Of a DNA stretch of 64,000 nucleotides, positions 41,248 through 48,418 are shown piece by piece. Made by a program: the position numbers and the translations under genes. The notes beneath the pieces are model-generated. The model was not told the origin of the DNA. It searched no databases and saw only the letters and a list, made by a program, of their open reading frames with translations. Numbering within the stretch: position 1 is the first letter of the stretch; each line of letters starts with the position of its first letter. Origin of the DNA: Bacteroidetes bacterium 43-16 (lineage in GTDB: Bacteria; Bacteroidota; Bacteroidia; Chitinophagales; Chitinophagaceae); assembly GCA_001897525.1 (NCBI GenBank), contig MKTB01000002.1, positions 194,196-258,195 on the forward strand, in the 5' to 3' direction.

Positions 41248-41535
41248 TTATTTTATATAATGCTTTTCCAATATCGTTACCAAATCTGATTGTTTATAGA
41301 TTAATTTGCCTCCTATTTGTATATACGGCAAAATTTGGTCATCACGGTATTGTTGTAAAGTTCGTTTACTGATATGCAGCAGTTTGCAAATATCATCCCC
41401 TGACAAATAAATTTCTCCGTTCATTACCGGGCGAAAGTTCTCCAGTATCATTTCCGTTTGGATACGGAGCTGCTCAAACTTTCTTTTATAGTTTGCTATT
41501 TCTTCGGCATCGGTATCAAAAAGTTCCATACTCAT
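41248..41535 (-). CDS. Excisionase-like HTH protein 2
   Basis: 95 aa from the ATG at 41535 or 41529; the frame extends further upstream inside the previous gene. Winged-helix MerR/excisionase domain: GDDICKLLHISKRTLQQYRDDQILPYIQIGGKLIYKQSDLVTILEKH (about residues 45-92). Its start overlaps the end of the related upstream gene. Such pairs regulate excision or transfer in Bacteroidetes ICEs. Confidence 0.85.
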   Translation of the reverse strand: MSMELFDTDAEEIANYKRKFEQLRIQTEMILENFRPVMNGEIYLSGDDICKLLHISKRTLQQYRDDQILPYIQIGGKLIYKQSDLVTILEKHYIK

Positions 41536-41821
41536 TTGTTTTGTGTGTGGTATCAGGAGCAAGCAAACGCTGTACATCCGAAAGTTTGTAATAATTTTTT
41601 CGGTTCAATTTTGAAAAAGACAAAATCCCTTTGTCTTTGTATGATTGCAGGGTGCGTTTGGTTATGCCAAGCATGAGGCACACCTCCTGATTGTCCAGCC
41701 ATCTTTCTTCGTTGAAAATGCCTACATAGGCTTTGCTCGCATCTGTGGTACGCTGTAACAGTTCATCCAGCTCTGTGGTCAGTTCTTTAAGAACTGATTT
41801 CGGTATTGCTATCACTTCCAT
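41516..41821 (-). CDS. Excisionase-like HTH protein 1
   Basis: 101 aa. N-terminal helix (VLKELTTELDELLQRT) and a HTH domain WLDNQEVCLMLGITKRTLQSYKDKGILSFSKLNRKNYYKLSDVQRLL, clearly paralogous to the downstream gene. Probably an Xis-type directionality factor or regulator of the element. Two direct 10-bp repeats lie just upstream. Confidence 0.87.
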   Translation of the reverse strand: MEVIAIPKSVLKELTTELDELLQRTTDASKAYVGIFNEERWLDNQEVCLMLGITKRTLQSYKDKGILSFSKLNRKNYYKLSDVQRLLAPDTTHKTNEYGTF

Positions 41822-41844
41822 AATCTTTTCCTCACTTTTTCATG

Positions 41845-41867
41845 TTAGGAAAGGAAATTAGGAAAGG
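41845..41867 (-). repeat. Tandem TTAGGAAAGG direct repeats upstream of HTH gene
   Basis: TTAGGAAAGG at 41845-41854 and 41858-41867, a 13-bp period, starting 24 bp upstream of the leftward HTH gene. Spacing just over one helical turn fits a protein-binding site, possibly for autoregulation. Confidence 0.5.
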
Positions 41868-41980
41868 TTTTAAGGTGTCTTATAAATGTGGGCGTGTTTG
41901 GCGTTGAGTGGTAAGGTTTGGCACAAAAAAATGGTACAAGCCTGTAAAGACCTATACCATTGAATAAAGTAAGTTGTTGA

Positions 41981-42253
41981 TTATCGTGGCTTCTGTACCT
42001 CCGTGTTTTTGGTTGCTATTTCCTTCTTCTCTCTTGAATATACCCATAGCGACAATAGCCCGAAAATAATCAAAGCATAAGCTATCCATTTGCCCACACG
42101 TTCGATGAACTTTATAGCTAATGATTTTTCATAGCTTGAAAATCCTTCGGCTCCGGTAGGGCTTCGCCTGTAAAATTTCCTGCGGTTAATCCAATAACGT
42201 AACGCCAAGCCTGCTACCAAAAATATTATTCCTATGACTAATGATGATACCAT
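41981..42253 (-). CDS. Small membrane protein, unknown
   Basis: 90 aa from the ATG at 42253 (MVSSLVIGIIFLVAGLALRYWINRRKFYRR). Two TM helices (VIGIIFLVAGLALRYWI and WIAYALIIFGLLSLWVYSREKK) separated by a basic loop. No family recognised. Sits among ICE maintenance genes. Confidence 0.65.
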   Translation of the reverse strand: MVSSLVIGIIFLVAGLALRYWINRRKFYRRSPTGAEGFSSYEKSLAIKFIERVGKWIAYALIIFGLLSLWVYSREKKEIATKNTEVQKPR

Positions 42254-42340
42254 AATTCTACCATTTAATTTAACAAAAACTATCCAATCCGTTATAAACA
42301 AAAATACAAAATATAAATGTGGGTGACTGCAAGGAACGAC

Positions 42341-42532
42341 CTAAGTGTTACAAGACTGTTTTACTTTTAATGCTAACAGTTTCTCATGCATATCAGCCCA
42401 ATATGCCTGCCGCTCCTTGTCACTTTCTACTGGAGGGTTGTGTTGATACGTTTTATACCAACTTGCCTGCTGAATAGCTTTTTTAAGATTGGTAACTTCA
42501 ATGCATTGTCCGTTTTTATCTCTTACTTTCAT
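42341..42532 (-). CDS. Small hypothetical protein
   Basis: 63 aa (MKVRDKNGQCIEVTNLKKAIQQASWYKTYQH...). Soluble, with a helical C-terminal half rich in Trp and aromatic residues. No family recognised; gene-like because of its position and direction in the ICE maintenance block between the membrane protein and the 136-aa gene. Confidence 0.6.
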   Translation of the reverse strand: MKVRDKNGQCIEVTNLKKAIQQASWYKTYQHNPPVESDKERQAYWADMHEKLLALKVKQSCNT

Positions 42533-42583
42533 CGTTGTTCAGTTTAAAAAGCAACCGCCATTGCAGACGGTCGCCCGTAGTTT

Positions 42584-42994
42584 TTAATTATCGTTTGGGA
42601 TTATTTTTAATAGCTTCTCACTTCCAAAAAGCAAGTGTATCGCCTGTGTTAAATCAGGGTTGCAATCTTCGCTGTCTGCATACTCAATAAGACAGTGTAC
42701 AGTAAACAATGAGTTGTGTCCGTCAAAGAAATGGTCTGCAAACCAATTTGGGCGTTTCCATAGTTGGCGGTCGTTTTTCTCAATTGTCTTGTGTGCATTT
42801 TCTACAAGTCTGTACCAAAATTCTGCGGTGAAAAACCCTTTTTGATGCCAGCCCTCACGAAAGGCAGTTTCATTTTGCAGAAAGTAACCGCATTGCTTTT
42901 CTATTGCGTTTTGAATGCCCTGTAACGCTTCGGGAAACAGTTTGCTTAGTAACGTTCCTTTATCCAGATTGTCCATTTTGTTTAATGCTTTCAT
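42584..42994 (-). CDS. Hypothetical protein
   Basis: 136 aa from the ATG at 42994 (MKALNKMDNLDKGTLLSKLFPEALQGIQNAIEKQC). Contains WYRLVENAHKTIEKNDRQLWKRPNWFADHFFDGHNSLFTVHCLIEYADS, a compact helical protein with no recognised motif. 52 bp before (upstream of) it lies the DUF932 gene, also leftward. Confidence 0.7.
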   Translation of the reverse strand: MKALNKMDNLDKGTLLSKLFPEALQGIQNAIEKQCGYFLQNETAFREGWHQKGFFTAEFWYRLVENAHKTIEKNDRQLWKRPNWFADHFFDGHNSLFTVHCLIEYADSEDCNPDLTQAIHLLFGSEKLLKIIPNDN

Positions 42995-43046
42995 ATATGT
43001 ATATTTTTTAAAGCGACCGCCTGCAAAGGCGGTCGCCTGTGATTGA

Positions 43047-44120
43047 TTAATTAAAACTGAAAATATCTGCCCCGTTTTGTGCAAAGGCTGTGCATAAGTC
43101 AAAAGCCTTTTGTGTTTTTAGTTGTGCTGTTCCACCCATTACAATGCTTTCCAGCTTCGCTTCCCCACTCTTGTAATTGCGTACATTTTGGTAGTAACCT
43201 GTAACGGCGTTATATGCTCCGAACAATGTACCTTTGGTTGTGTCCATTTGTTGTGTGTCGCTAATCATGGCGTACGCAAAAGCATCTTCAACAGTGTTTT
43301 TAAACACAGTGGAAATTTCATCGTAGTTACCTTTTTCTAAGTGAGTTAAGGTTTCTTTGTTAGGGCATAATGCCAACTCGATTAGCTTTCTTATTTCTCT
43401 GTCCGTTACCCTTACTTTAGCCCATGTGTTGAAAATATCTTGCAACTGGTTGCTTAGAGTGTTAGCCAGCCCCATAACCTTGTGAGCATTTTCTAACCGC
43501 TGTTTAGCTCCTGCGGTGTGTTTAATGCGTACAACGTTACTCATGTTGCGAAGTGAAGCATTTAAGGTATTTTGGCAAACGATGCGGATAGGGGTAAATG
43601 CTGCGGTAATACTTCCGCTACCGTCATGGCTTGTTGTTAAGAAGATGTATTTTTCTGTAACATCATCACCGTTTCCTACACGGATGTAGTCAGGCAACTT
43701 TGCAGTGATAAATATGCGTTCTCCATTACCTAATGCTCCGGCTGTTTCATACAATATGCCATCGCCTCCACCTATAATTGCGTCAAAGAAAGCAAAGGCT
43801 TCACGGTTCTGTACGATATGGTAATCCTTGCCCACTACACCCAATACGGCATTGTTGTCGCTTCGGATATTGGCAAAGTAGTTCGGTACGTGGAGTTGAT
43901 TGTCTGTTATTTCGATACCCTGTGCAGTTTCTATGATGTTTGAGCCGGTGGTGTACAGTGGACTTTTTACTACTTCATAATCCAGCCCTGCGTGTTTTAT
44001 TGCTTCCTCGCTTGTGGGGTAGTCTTGTACGATTTGTCCTAATCCATGCCATGCTTTTTCTTTTACGCTAAAGAATGAATAACGTCCTGTTCTGTTGTTG
44101 AAATTTAGATTGTGTGCCAT
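43047..44120 (-). CDS. DUF932 (phage/plasmid-like) protein
   Basis: 357 aa. AWHGLGQIVQDYPTSEEAIKHAGLDYEVVKSPLY is the typical N-terminus, followed by GVVGKDYHIVQNREAFAFFDAIIG and the central FTPIRIVCQNTLNASL with the conserved R-x-V-C-x-N. The family is common on plasmids, phages and ICEs; its function is not settled. It is the first gene after the non-coding block downstream of int. Confidence 0.9.
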   Translation of the reverse strand: MAHNLNFNNRTGRYSFFSVKEKAWHGLGQIVQDYPTSEEAIKHAGLDYEVVKSPLYTTGSNIIETAQGIEITDNQLHVPNYFANIRSDNNAVLGVVGKDYHIVQNREAFAFFDAIIGGGDGILYETAGALGNGERIFITAKLPDYIRVGNGDDVTEKYIFLTTSHDGSGSITAAFTPIRIVCQNTLNASLRNMSNVVRIKHTAGAKQRLENAHKVMGLANTLSNQLQDIFNTWAKVRVTDREIRKLIELALCPNKETLTHLEKGNYDEISTVFKNTVEDAFAYAMISDTQQMDTTKGTLFGAYNAVTGYYQNVRNYKSGEAKLESIVMGGTAQLKTQKAFDLCTAFAQNGADIFSFN

Positions 44121-44767
44121 GATTTTTATTTTTTAATGATTGTTTTGAATTGATTTTTTTTGATTTATTCGGTAATGAGAGGAGGTGCTGTTTCGTTTCC
44201 CTATTACCATTTCCAATGCTGTTAATCTTCATACCTGACATTTTTTTTATTCGTCTAAAGAGCCGGAGTATGCTATGTTTCGTTTCACGAGCAGAAAAAG
44301 GTTAGTGTTTAGCCGACACAAGGTTTTGGAAAATAAATACTACCCAAAGGGTGGAGATTTTTTTCCAAACTTGCATGACCTTTTGGCGGCGTTAAGAACA
44401 CGGAAATACCTTTGCTCTTGAAACGGAACAAAACGGCATACTGGCTCTTTGAATAAAAAACCGTGGAAGCAATGAAGATGGCATTGGCAATGGTTCCAGG
44501 TGGATGAAAATTCTACTTCCAATTCACAGAATATTCAAACACTGTTTTTCAATGCGTGGTTGTGAAAGCCACATAAAGGGTATTGAAAAATAATTGTGTG
44601 GGCTTATGCAGGGTTATTTTTCAATAGGCTTTATCCGAACACCCAACAAAGTTCTTTTAAGTGAAAAGATATGTGTGGAGGGCATTAAATGTGCTTTGGG
44701 GTCAGATATGGAAACAAAAAAAGCAGGACGGTAAAATCCTGCTCTTTCATTACGTTACAAACTCTTG
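44121..44767. other. Non-coding region between DUF932 and integrase genes
   Basis: About 650 bp without a credible gene. It contains a perfect 13-bp inverted repeat, TATTGAAAAATAA at 44581-44593 and TTATTTTTCAATA at 44614-44626, with a 20-nt loop, and the integrase terminator at 44716-44743. Could contain a regulatory RNA or arm-type binding sites. Confidence 0.45.
44716..44743 (-). terminator. Terminator of the integrase gene
   Basis: 7-bp stem AGCAGGA (44722-44728) with TCCTGCT (44737-44743), loop of 8 nt. On the minus strand it is followed by a T-run (A-run at 44716-44722). Lies 24 bp beyond the integrase stop. Confidence 0.75.
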
Positions 44768-46096
44768 CTATATGGCAATTTCCAATTCCTCTTTATCCAT
44801 AACAATTACAGCATTAGAAATAATTTCCTCCTGCGAAACAGGCTCCGTTTGCATGGCACTAAATGAAACCTCCATTGCCTTTAGGTTTCTTGCAACAATG
44901 TCCATATCCATACCTACTTTTTCGTTAAGTATCTTGGCATAGATTTGAGTAGTGGTAATGTTTGTATGCCCCATCATCTTTTGTACGCTTTCAAGTGATG
45001 CACCTGCTGTCAGTATCATAGTGGCAAACGTGTGTCGGGCTGTATGGAAAGTAACTTTTTGTTCTGTTACAACTCCTGCGGCTTCCGTGATTTTAAGTAC
45101 ATGAGCATTGCAGGTAGCGTTTGACGGAATAGGGAACACAAACTCGTCCTTAGTTGTACCCAAATACTTTTCAATGATTTTCTTGGGTATTTCCAATAAC
45201 CTCACATTGGAAGAAACATCGGTTTTCTTTCTGCGGCTGATAATCCATTGGTGTCCGTCAAAGAAATTCTGAATATTGCTCCGTTTCAGTTTTTTGATGT
45301 CTGCATAAGAAAGCCCGGTAAAGCAACTGAAAATAAACAGGTCACGTACAAGTTCATACTTTGGTTTGGGAAGACTGCAAAGCATAATCTTTTCTACATC
45401 CTCTTTCAGTAAGAACCCCCTGTCGGTTTCTTTCATGGTAATTTCGTAATCCTCGAAAGGGTTATTGCGTATCATACCCTTTTTCATTGCCAGCTCTACC
45501 ATTCGCAATACAGGCATCGTATAAACCCAAACTGTATTGTGGGTGCATTCCTTGTCTATACGCAGGTAAAAATCAAACTCACGGATAAAGTCAGAGGTAA
45601 GCTCTTTGAAAGCCATGTCTGTTCTTAAATAGCGTAGCTGGATAAATTCGGAAAGATGGTTGTACACGACTTTATATTTGTCGTAGGTGCTTTGGGAACG
45701 TTCCTTTTTAGCAACCATCTTGGCAAAATCATCGTTGTGGGCTTGGAATACTTTTAGAATAGCTTCTTCCATAACGCCCACGCCTAAAAATGCCAGCTTC
45801 AATTTCTGTGCAGAAGCAAAGCCATCGTATTTGAGCAATTCCTCGTAATGCTTGTCAATTCGCAGGCGTACATCATCTAATTTCTTATTGGTGCTTTGTG
45901 CTTGGGTACTTTTCCCCAATACACGCCCATGTTTCAAATCCCAATTATCAGGGTGGATTTCCAGCTTGGTGCTGAAAGATGCGGGCTTTCCATCAATTGT
46001 GATGCGCCCCATAATAGCAACTGCTCCGTTCTTCTTAGGCTCGTTTTTCTTTAGGTAGAAAAGTAGCTTAAACGTTGACCTTTTCGACTGTTCCAT
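44768..46096 (-). CDS. int: Tyrosine integrase, IntDOT type
   Basis: 442 aa. Arm-binding N-terminus (STFKLLFYLKKNEPKKNGAVAIMGRITIDGKPASFSTKLEIHPDNWD), SAM-like core-binding domain (about 130-220), and catalytic domain with HTARHTFAT (His351, Arg354), GHTNITTTQIY (His377, nucleophile Tyr386). The first catalytic Arg is replaced: TGLSYADI instead of TGLR, as in IntDOT. Integrates and excises the element; the attachment site must be close to the gene's 5' side. Confidence 0.94.
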   Translation of the reverse strand: MEQSKRSTFKLLFYLKKNEPKKNGAVAIMGRITIDGKPASFSTKLEIHPDNWDLKHGRVLGKSTQAQSTNKKLDDVRLRIDKHYEELLKYDGFASAQKLKLAFLGVGVMEEAILKVFQAHNDDFAKMVAKKERSQSTYDKYKVVYNHLSEFIQLRYLRTDMAFKELTSDFIREFDFYLRIDKECTHNTVWVYTMPVLRMVELAMKKGMIRNNPFEDYEITMKETDRGFLLKEDVEKIMLCSLPKPKYELVRDLFIFSCFTGLSYADIKKLKRSNIQNFFDGHQWIISRRKKTDVSSNVRLLEIPKKIIEKYLGTTKDEFVFPIPSNATCNAHVLKITEAAGVVTEQKVTFHTARHTFATMILTAGASLESVQKMMGHTNITTTQIYAKILNEKVGMDMDIVARNLKAMEVSFSAMQTEPVSQEEIISNAVIVMDKEELEIAI

Positions 46097-46360
46097 AACT
46101 CAATTGTTTAATGTTTAAAATTAAATTTCAATGAGTTACAAGGGAAGATGAAAAGAAGTGCAAAAGACTGAAATATAATCTGTTATATCAGTCGGGGTTG
46201 GGCGGTAACCAGTAACGATTTAGTAACCTAACCCTGTCTTTTTAAGCCCAAAAACTAAAGTACAGAGACTTCCAACTTTAGCCCCGAGTTTCATAAACTA
46301 CTGTGTTTGAACGGACTTCGCCGTTTTGCTTATTTTTGCTTTTATCTAATCTTTTTTTCA
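46097..46360. other. Probable ICE right end (att region)
   Basis: 264 bp between the integrase start and the chromosomal terminator. Contains TTATTTTTGC at 46330-46339, which matches the IntDOT-family site GTANNTTTGC in 9 of 10 positions, preceded by TTTGC. No gene seen. Without an empty-site comparison the crossover point stays unproven. Confidence 0.4.
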
Positions 46361-46398
46361 AAAAAAATTGCGGATGAACGATTACCGTTCATCCGCAA
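46361..46398 (-). terminator. Strong terminator of the repeat-bearing secreted-protein gene
   Basis: Perfect 13-bp stem TTGCGGATGAACG (46368-46380) and CGTTCATCCGCAA (46386-46398), loop ATTAC. On the minus strand a 7-nt T-run follows. Probably the first chromosomal feature beside the ICE. Confidence 0.9.
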
Positions 46399-46426
46399 TG
46401 ATAAAAAGCAAAATTTATCCTCCTGC

Positions 46427-46678
46427 CTACTTAGTTGTTTTATTTACATTGTAACGCTTATCCGGCGTTCCGTCTTTCTTTAATTTCTTGTTTGCATTGT
46501 AGCGCTTATCCGGGGTACCGTCTTTTTTCATCGGTCCTTTGGTCTCTGCAGCAGGGGTACTTGTTGCTTTTACCTCTTTTTTATCTGCCGCTTTAGGGGC
46601 AGCTTTGGTTTGCTGTGCACCGGCATTCAGGCTTACGATCAGCATCAATGCCATTAAAAGTGAAGTGATTCTTTTCAT
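46427..46678 (-). CDS. Small secreted protein with KKDGTPDKRYN repeats
   Basis: 83 aa. Signal peptide (LLMALMLIVSLNAGAQQ), an Ala/Lys/Thr-rich linker, then two copies of KKDGTPDKRYNxNK (about residues 51-64 and 67-80). The repeat resembles short Ca-loop-like or cell-surface repeats in Bacteroidetes small proteins, but its function is unknown. The repeat is also visible in the DNA with a 48-bp period. Confidence 0.75.
   Translation of the reverse strand: MKRITSLLMALMLIVSLNAGAQQTKAAPKAADKKEVKATSTPAAETKGPMKKDGTPDKRYNANKKLKKDGTPDKRYNVNKTTK
46444..46530 (-). repeat. Two 39-bp direct repeats within the small secreted-protein gene
   Basis: 46444-46482 and 46492-46530, offset 48 bp, differing at only a few positions. 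They encode the KKDGTPDKRYN units and look like a recent in-frame duplication. Confidence 0.8.
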
Positions 46679-46842
46679 TGTTTTTATTTTTTAATGATTA
46701 AAATTAAACACTAAATGATTACAAAGAAAGCAGGCACACATTAATGTTTTGTTATTATGAAAGTAAAAAAATTTACTGCCTTCTCTTCGCAAACAAGTAC
46801 AGCAGGATGCTTGTTTATCGCTGTTTCTATTGCAGCACAACA

Positions 46843-47061
46843 TTATTCTGTTTTTTCCTCGTTTACAAACTCCAAAATATCGCCGGGCTGGCAATCCAGG
46901 GCTTTACAAATGGCTTCAAGTGTACTGAAACGGACGGCTTTCGCTTTCCCGGTCTTTAAGATGGACAGGTTGGACAAGGTCAAATCAACTCTTTCAGAAA
47001 GCTCATTCAGAGACATTTTACGCTTTGCCATCATCACGTCCAGGTTTACAATGATTGGCAT
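46843..47061 (-). CDS. XRE-family HTH regulator (paired with DUF2975)
   Basis: 72 aa. MPIIVNLDVMMAKRKMSLNELSERVDLTLSNLSILKTGKAKAVRFSTLEAICKALDCQPGDILEF is a minimal Cro-like HTH of the YozG type. It follows a DUF2975 membrane-protein gene by 3 bp, a very common pairing. Likely represses its own operon. Confidence 0.92.
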   Translation of the reverse strand: MPIIVNLDVMMAKRKMSLNELSERVDLTLSNLSILKTGKAKAVRFSTLEAICKALDCQPGDILEFVNEEKTE

Positions 47062-47064
47062 AAT

Positions 47065-47601
47065 TTAAACCGTTAAATCGTTTTCGTTTTGAATGTCTAT
47101 TCCTTTTTTGAAGATGAGTGCAATGATATAGATCACGGCCGCCATCAAAATAAATGCCTGGCTGTCTGCCCAGAACTGGTTCAGGCTATCGGTAGCAAAA
47201 CCATGCTGCGCCATATTCTTAGCTGATTGACGGGCTATGTAACTTAAAAGCCCGATGACCAGGGTGTAATAACTGATCTGTAAGATCTTTCTTGCAACAA
47301 AGCTGTTGAAGGGTTTGGATAAATCAATTTTACTGACCAATATGATGAGCTGGTAAAATAACAGTGCTTTTAAAATTGATATTGATAATACGAAACTATA
47401 CATACTGAAAAAAGCCCATGGACTATGTGCATAGAGCTGACTTAAATCCAGCTTCTGATATAGATTCGGAACAAACTCCGGTTTAAAGAGGCTGAACACA
47501 AAATTGACGATTAAGCCTCCTGCTTCAATGCATAAGCCTACGAAAATAATCCAGGCGACGATTTTCAGGCTTGTAAATACAAAATTATTTCCTTTTGACA
47601 T
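47065..47601 (-). CDS. DUF2975 membrane protein
   Basis: 178 aa, four TM helices (SLKIVAWIIFVGLCIEAGGLIVNFVF; FFSMYSFVLSISILKALLFYQLIILV; ILQISYYTLVIGLLSYIARQ; SQAFILMAAVIYIIALIFKKG), with KPFNSFVARKILQISY typical of DUF2975. Function unknown; pairs with the small XRE regulator. First gene of the two-gene operon. Confidence 0.88.
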   Translation of the reverse strand: MSKGNNFVFTSLKIVAWIIFVGLCIEAGGLIVNFVFSLFKPEFVPNLYQKLDLSQLYAHSPWAFFSMYSFVLSISILKALLFYQLIILVSKIDLSKPFNSFVARKILQISYYTLVIGLLSYIARQSAKNMAQHGFATDSLNQFWADSQAFILMAAVIYIIALIFKKGIDIQNENDLTV

Positions 47602-47634
47602 GATCGTAAAGATTTATTCTATGTCAAAAATAAT

Positions 47635-47684
47635 AATTATTTATTGATAAACAATAAAAATACATTCTTTAACAATAAATAATT
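47635..47684 (-). promoter_or_regulatory. 12-bp inverted repeat upstream of the DUF2975-XRE operon
   Basis: AATTATTTATTG at 47635-47646 and CAATAAATAATT at 47673-47684, a perfect 12-bp inverted repeat with a 26-nt spacer, 34 bp upstream of the DUF2975 start codon. Candidate operator of the XRE regulator. Confidence 0.45.
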
Positions 47685-47701
47685 GCATCAAGACCCTATG
47701 A

Positions 47702-48316
47702 TCAGTATATGTCTTCTTCCGGGGCTTTTTTATACCTGAGATCACGTCCTGTATATTCATAAAGAAATACATCCAGCTCATTGAATACCCAACTACCCTG
47801 CCCTTTGCCAAATTTTATTTTGTACAGCCCGTAGTCAAACATAAAATTTCCTTCCTCGTGGATCTTCTCCACTTCTTTTTGCCGGGCATTTAATCCGAAT
47901 TGGTCCCAGGAGCCGCCACCTAAAGGATGCGGTGTGTATTTTTCATTTTCAATAAAATGAAATCCGGATATTTTTTCCAGCTTAAAGGCTTTCTTTTTGG
48001 AACGAAAGATACTCTTCTCAATCACCATCAACCATTCTTTATCAACAAAAATTTCCTCTGTTTCTGTTGCTTTATTAAAGTATCTATAGCTGATTATTGA
48101 AGCACCGATGAGCATTGCCAGGCTGAAGATGCCGGCCATTATTATCCCGGAATCTAATTCGTCGATCGTTACTATAGCGCGTAACATGATCAATGCGAAC
48201 AATAATCCCCCGGCTCCGCCAAAGAAGAACAGTAACCTGGACTTTTGATTGGTATTTACTTTAAAACGAATCAGCTTGCCATCTTCTTTATCGCTGATGA
48301 TGAGGTTTGTTTCCAA
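47702..48316 (-). CDS. Membrane protein, unknown
   Basis: 204 aa. Two TM helices (RLLFFFGGAGGLLFALIMLRAI, SGIIMAGIFSLAMLIGASIISY) near residues 27-80, then a soluble C-terminal domain beginning EEIFVDKEWLMVIEKSIFRSKKKAFKLEKISGF. PH-like or bPH-type topology is possible but unproven. A monocistronic leftward gene next to the glyS terminator. Confidence 0.7.
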   Translation of the reverse strand: METNLIISDKEDGKLIRFKVNTNQKSRLLFFFGGAGGLLFALIMLRAIVTIDELDSGIIMAGIFSLAMLIGASIISYRYFNKATETEEIFVDKEWLMVIEKSIFRSKKKAFKLEKISGFHFIENEKYTPHPLGGGSWDQFGLNARQKEVEKIHEEGNFMFDYGLYKIKFGKGQGSWVFNELDVFLYEYTGRDLRYKKAPEEDIY

Positions 48317-48360
48317 GGTATTTTAATTTTCGGGCAAGATAAAAAAATAGATCTAAAAAC

Positions 48361-48396
48361 AAAAAATCCTATAAGGTTTCGAAAACCTTATAGGAT
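48361..48396 (-). terminator. Terminator of glyS
   Basis: Perfect 14-bp stem ATCCTATAAGGTTT (48366-48379) and AAACCTTATAGGAT (48383-48396), loop CGA. T-run on the minus strand after the stem. 22 bp beyond the glyS stop. Confidence 0.9.
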
Positions 48397-48418
48397 TGAT
48401 ATAAGATACGCTAAAGGC

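Larger units (their letters stand above)
1..46340. mobile_element. Integrative conjugative element, CTnDOT-like (left end not defined)
   Basis: A tyrosine integrase at one end, rteC, mobABC-like mobilization genes, a full traA-traQ-type transfer module, excisionase-like HTH genes and DUF932 together define a Bacteroidetes conjugative transposon. The right end must lie between the integrase start (46096) and the terminator of the next chromosomal gene (46361-46398). The left end is either beyond the window or between 2634 and 3535. The cargo is an RND drug or solvent efflux operon, a five-gene defence-like cassette and a sulfur-metabolism cassette. Element identity is firm; the boundaries are inferred. 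Confidence 0.8.

Noticed and set aside
44340-44522. 60-aa minus-strand frame near the integrase
   Set aside because: No family resemblance; aromatic and Cys-rich composition suggests chance.
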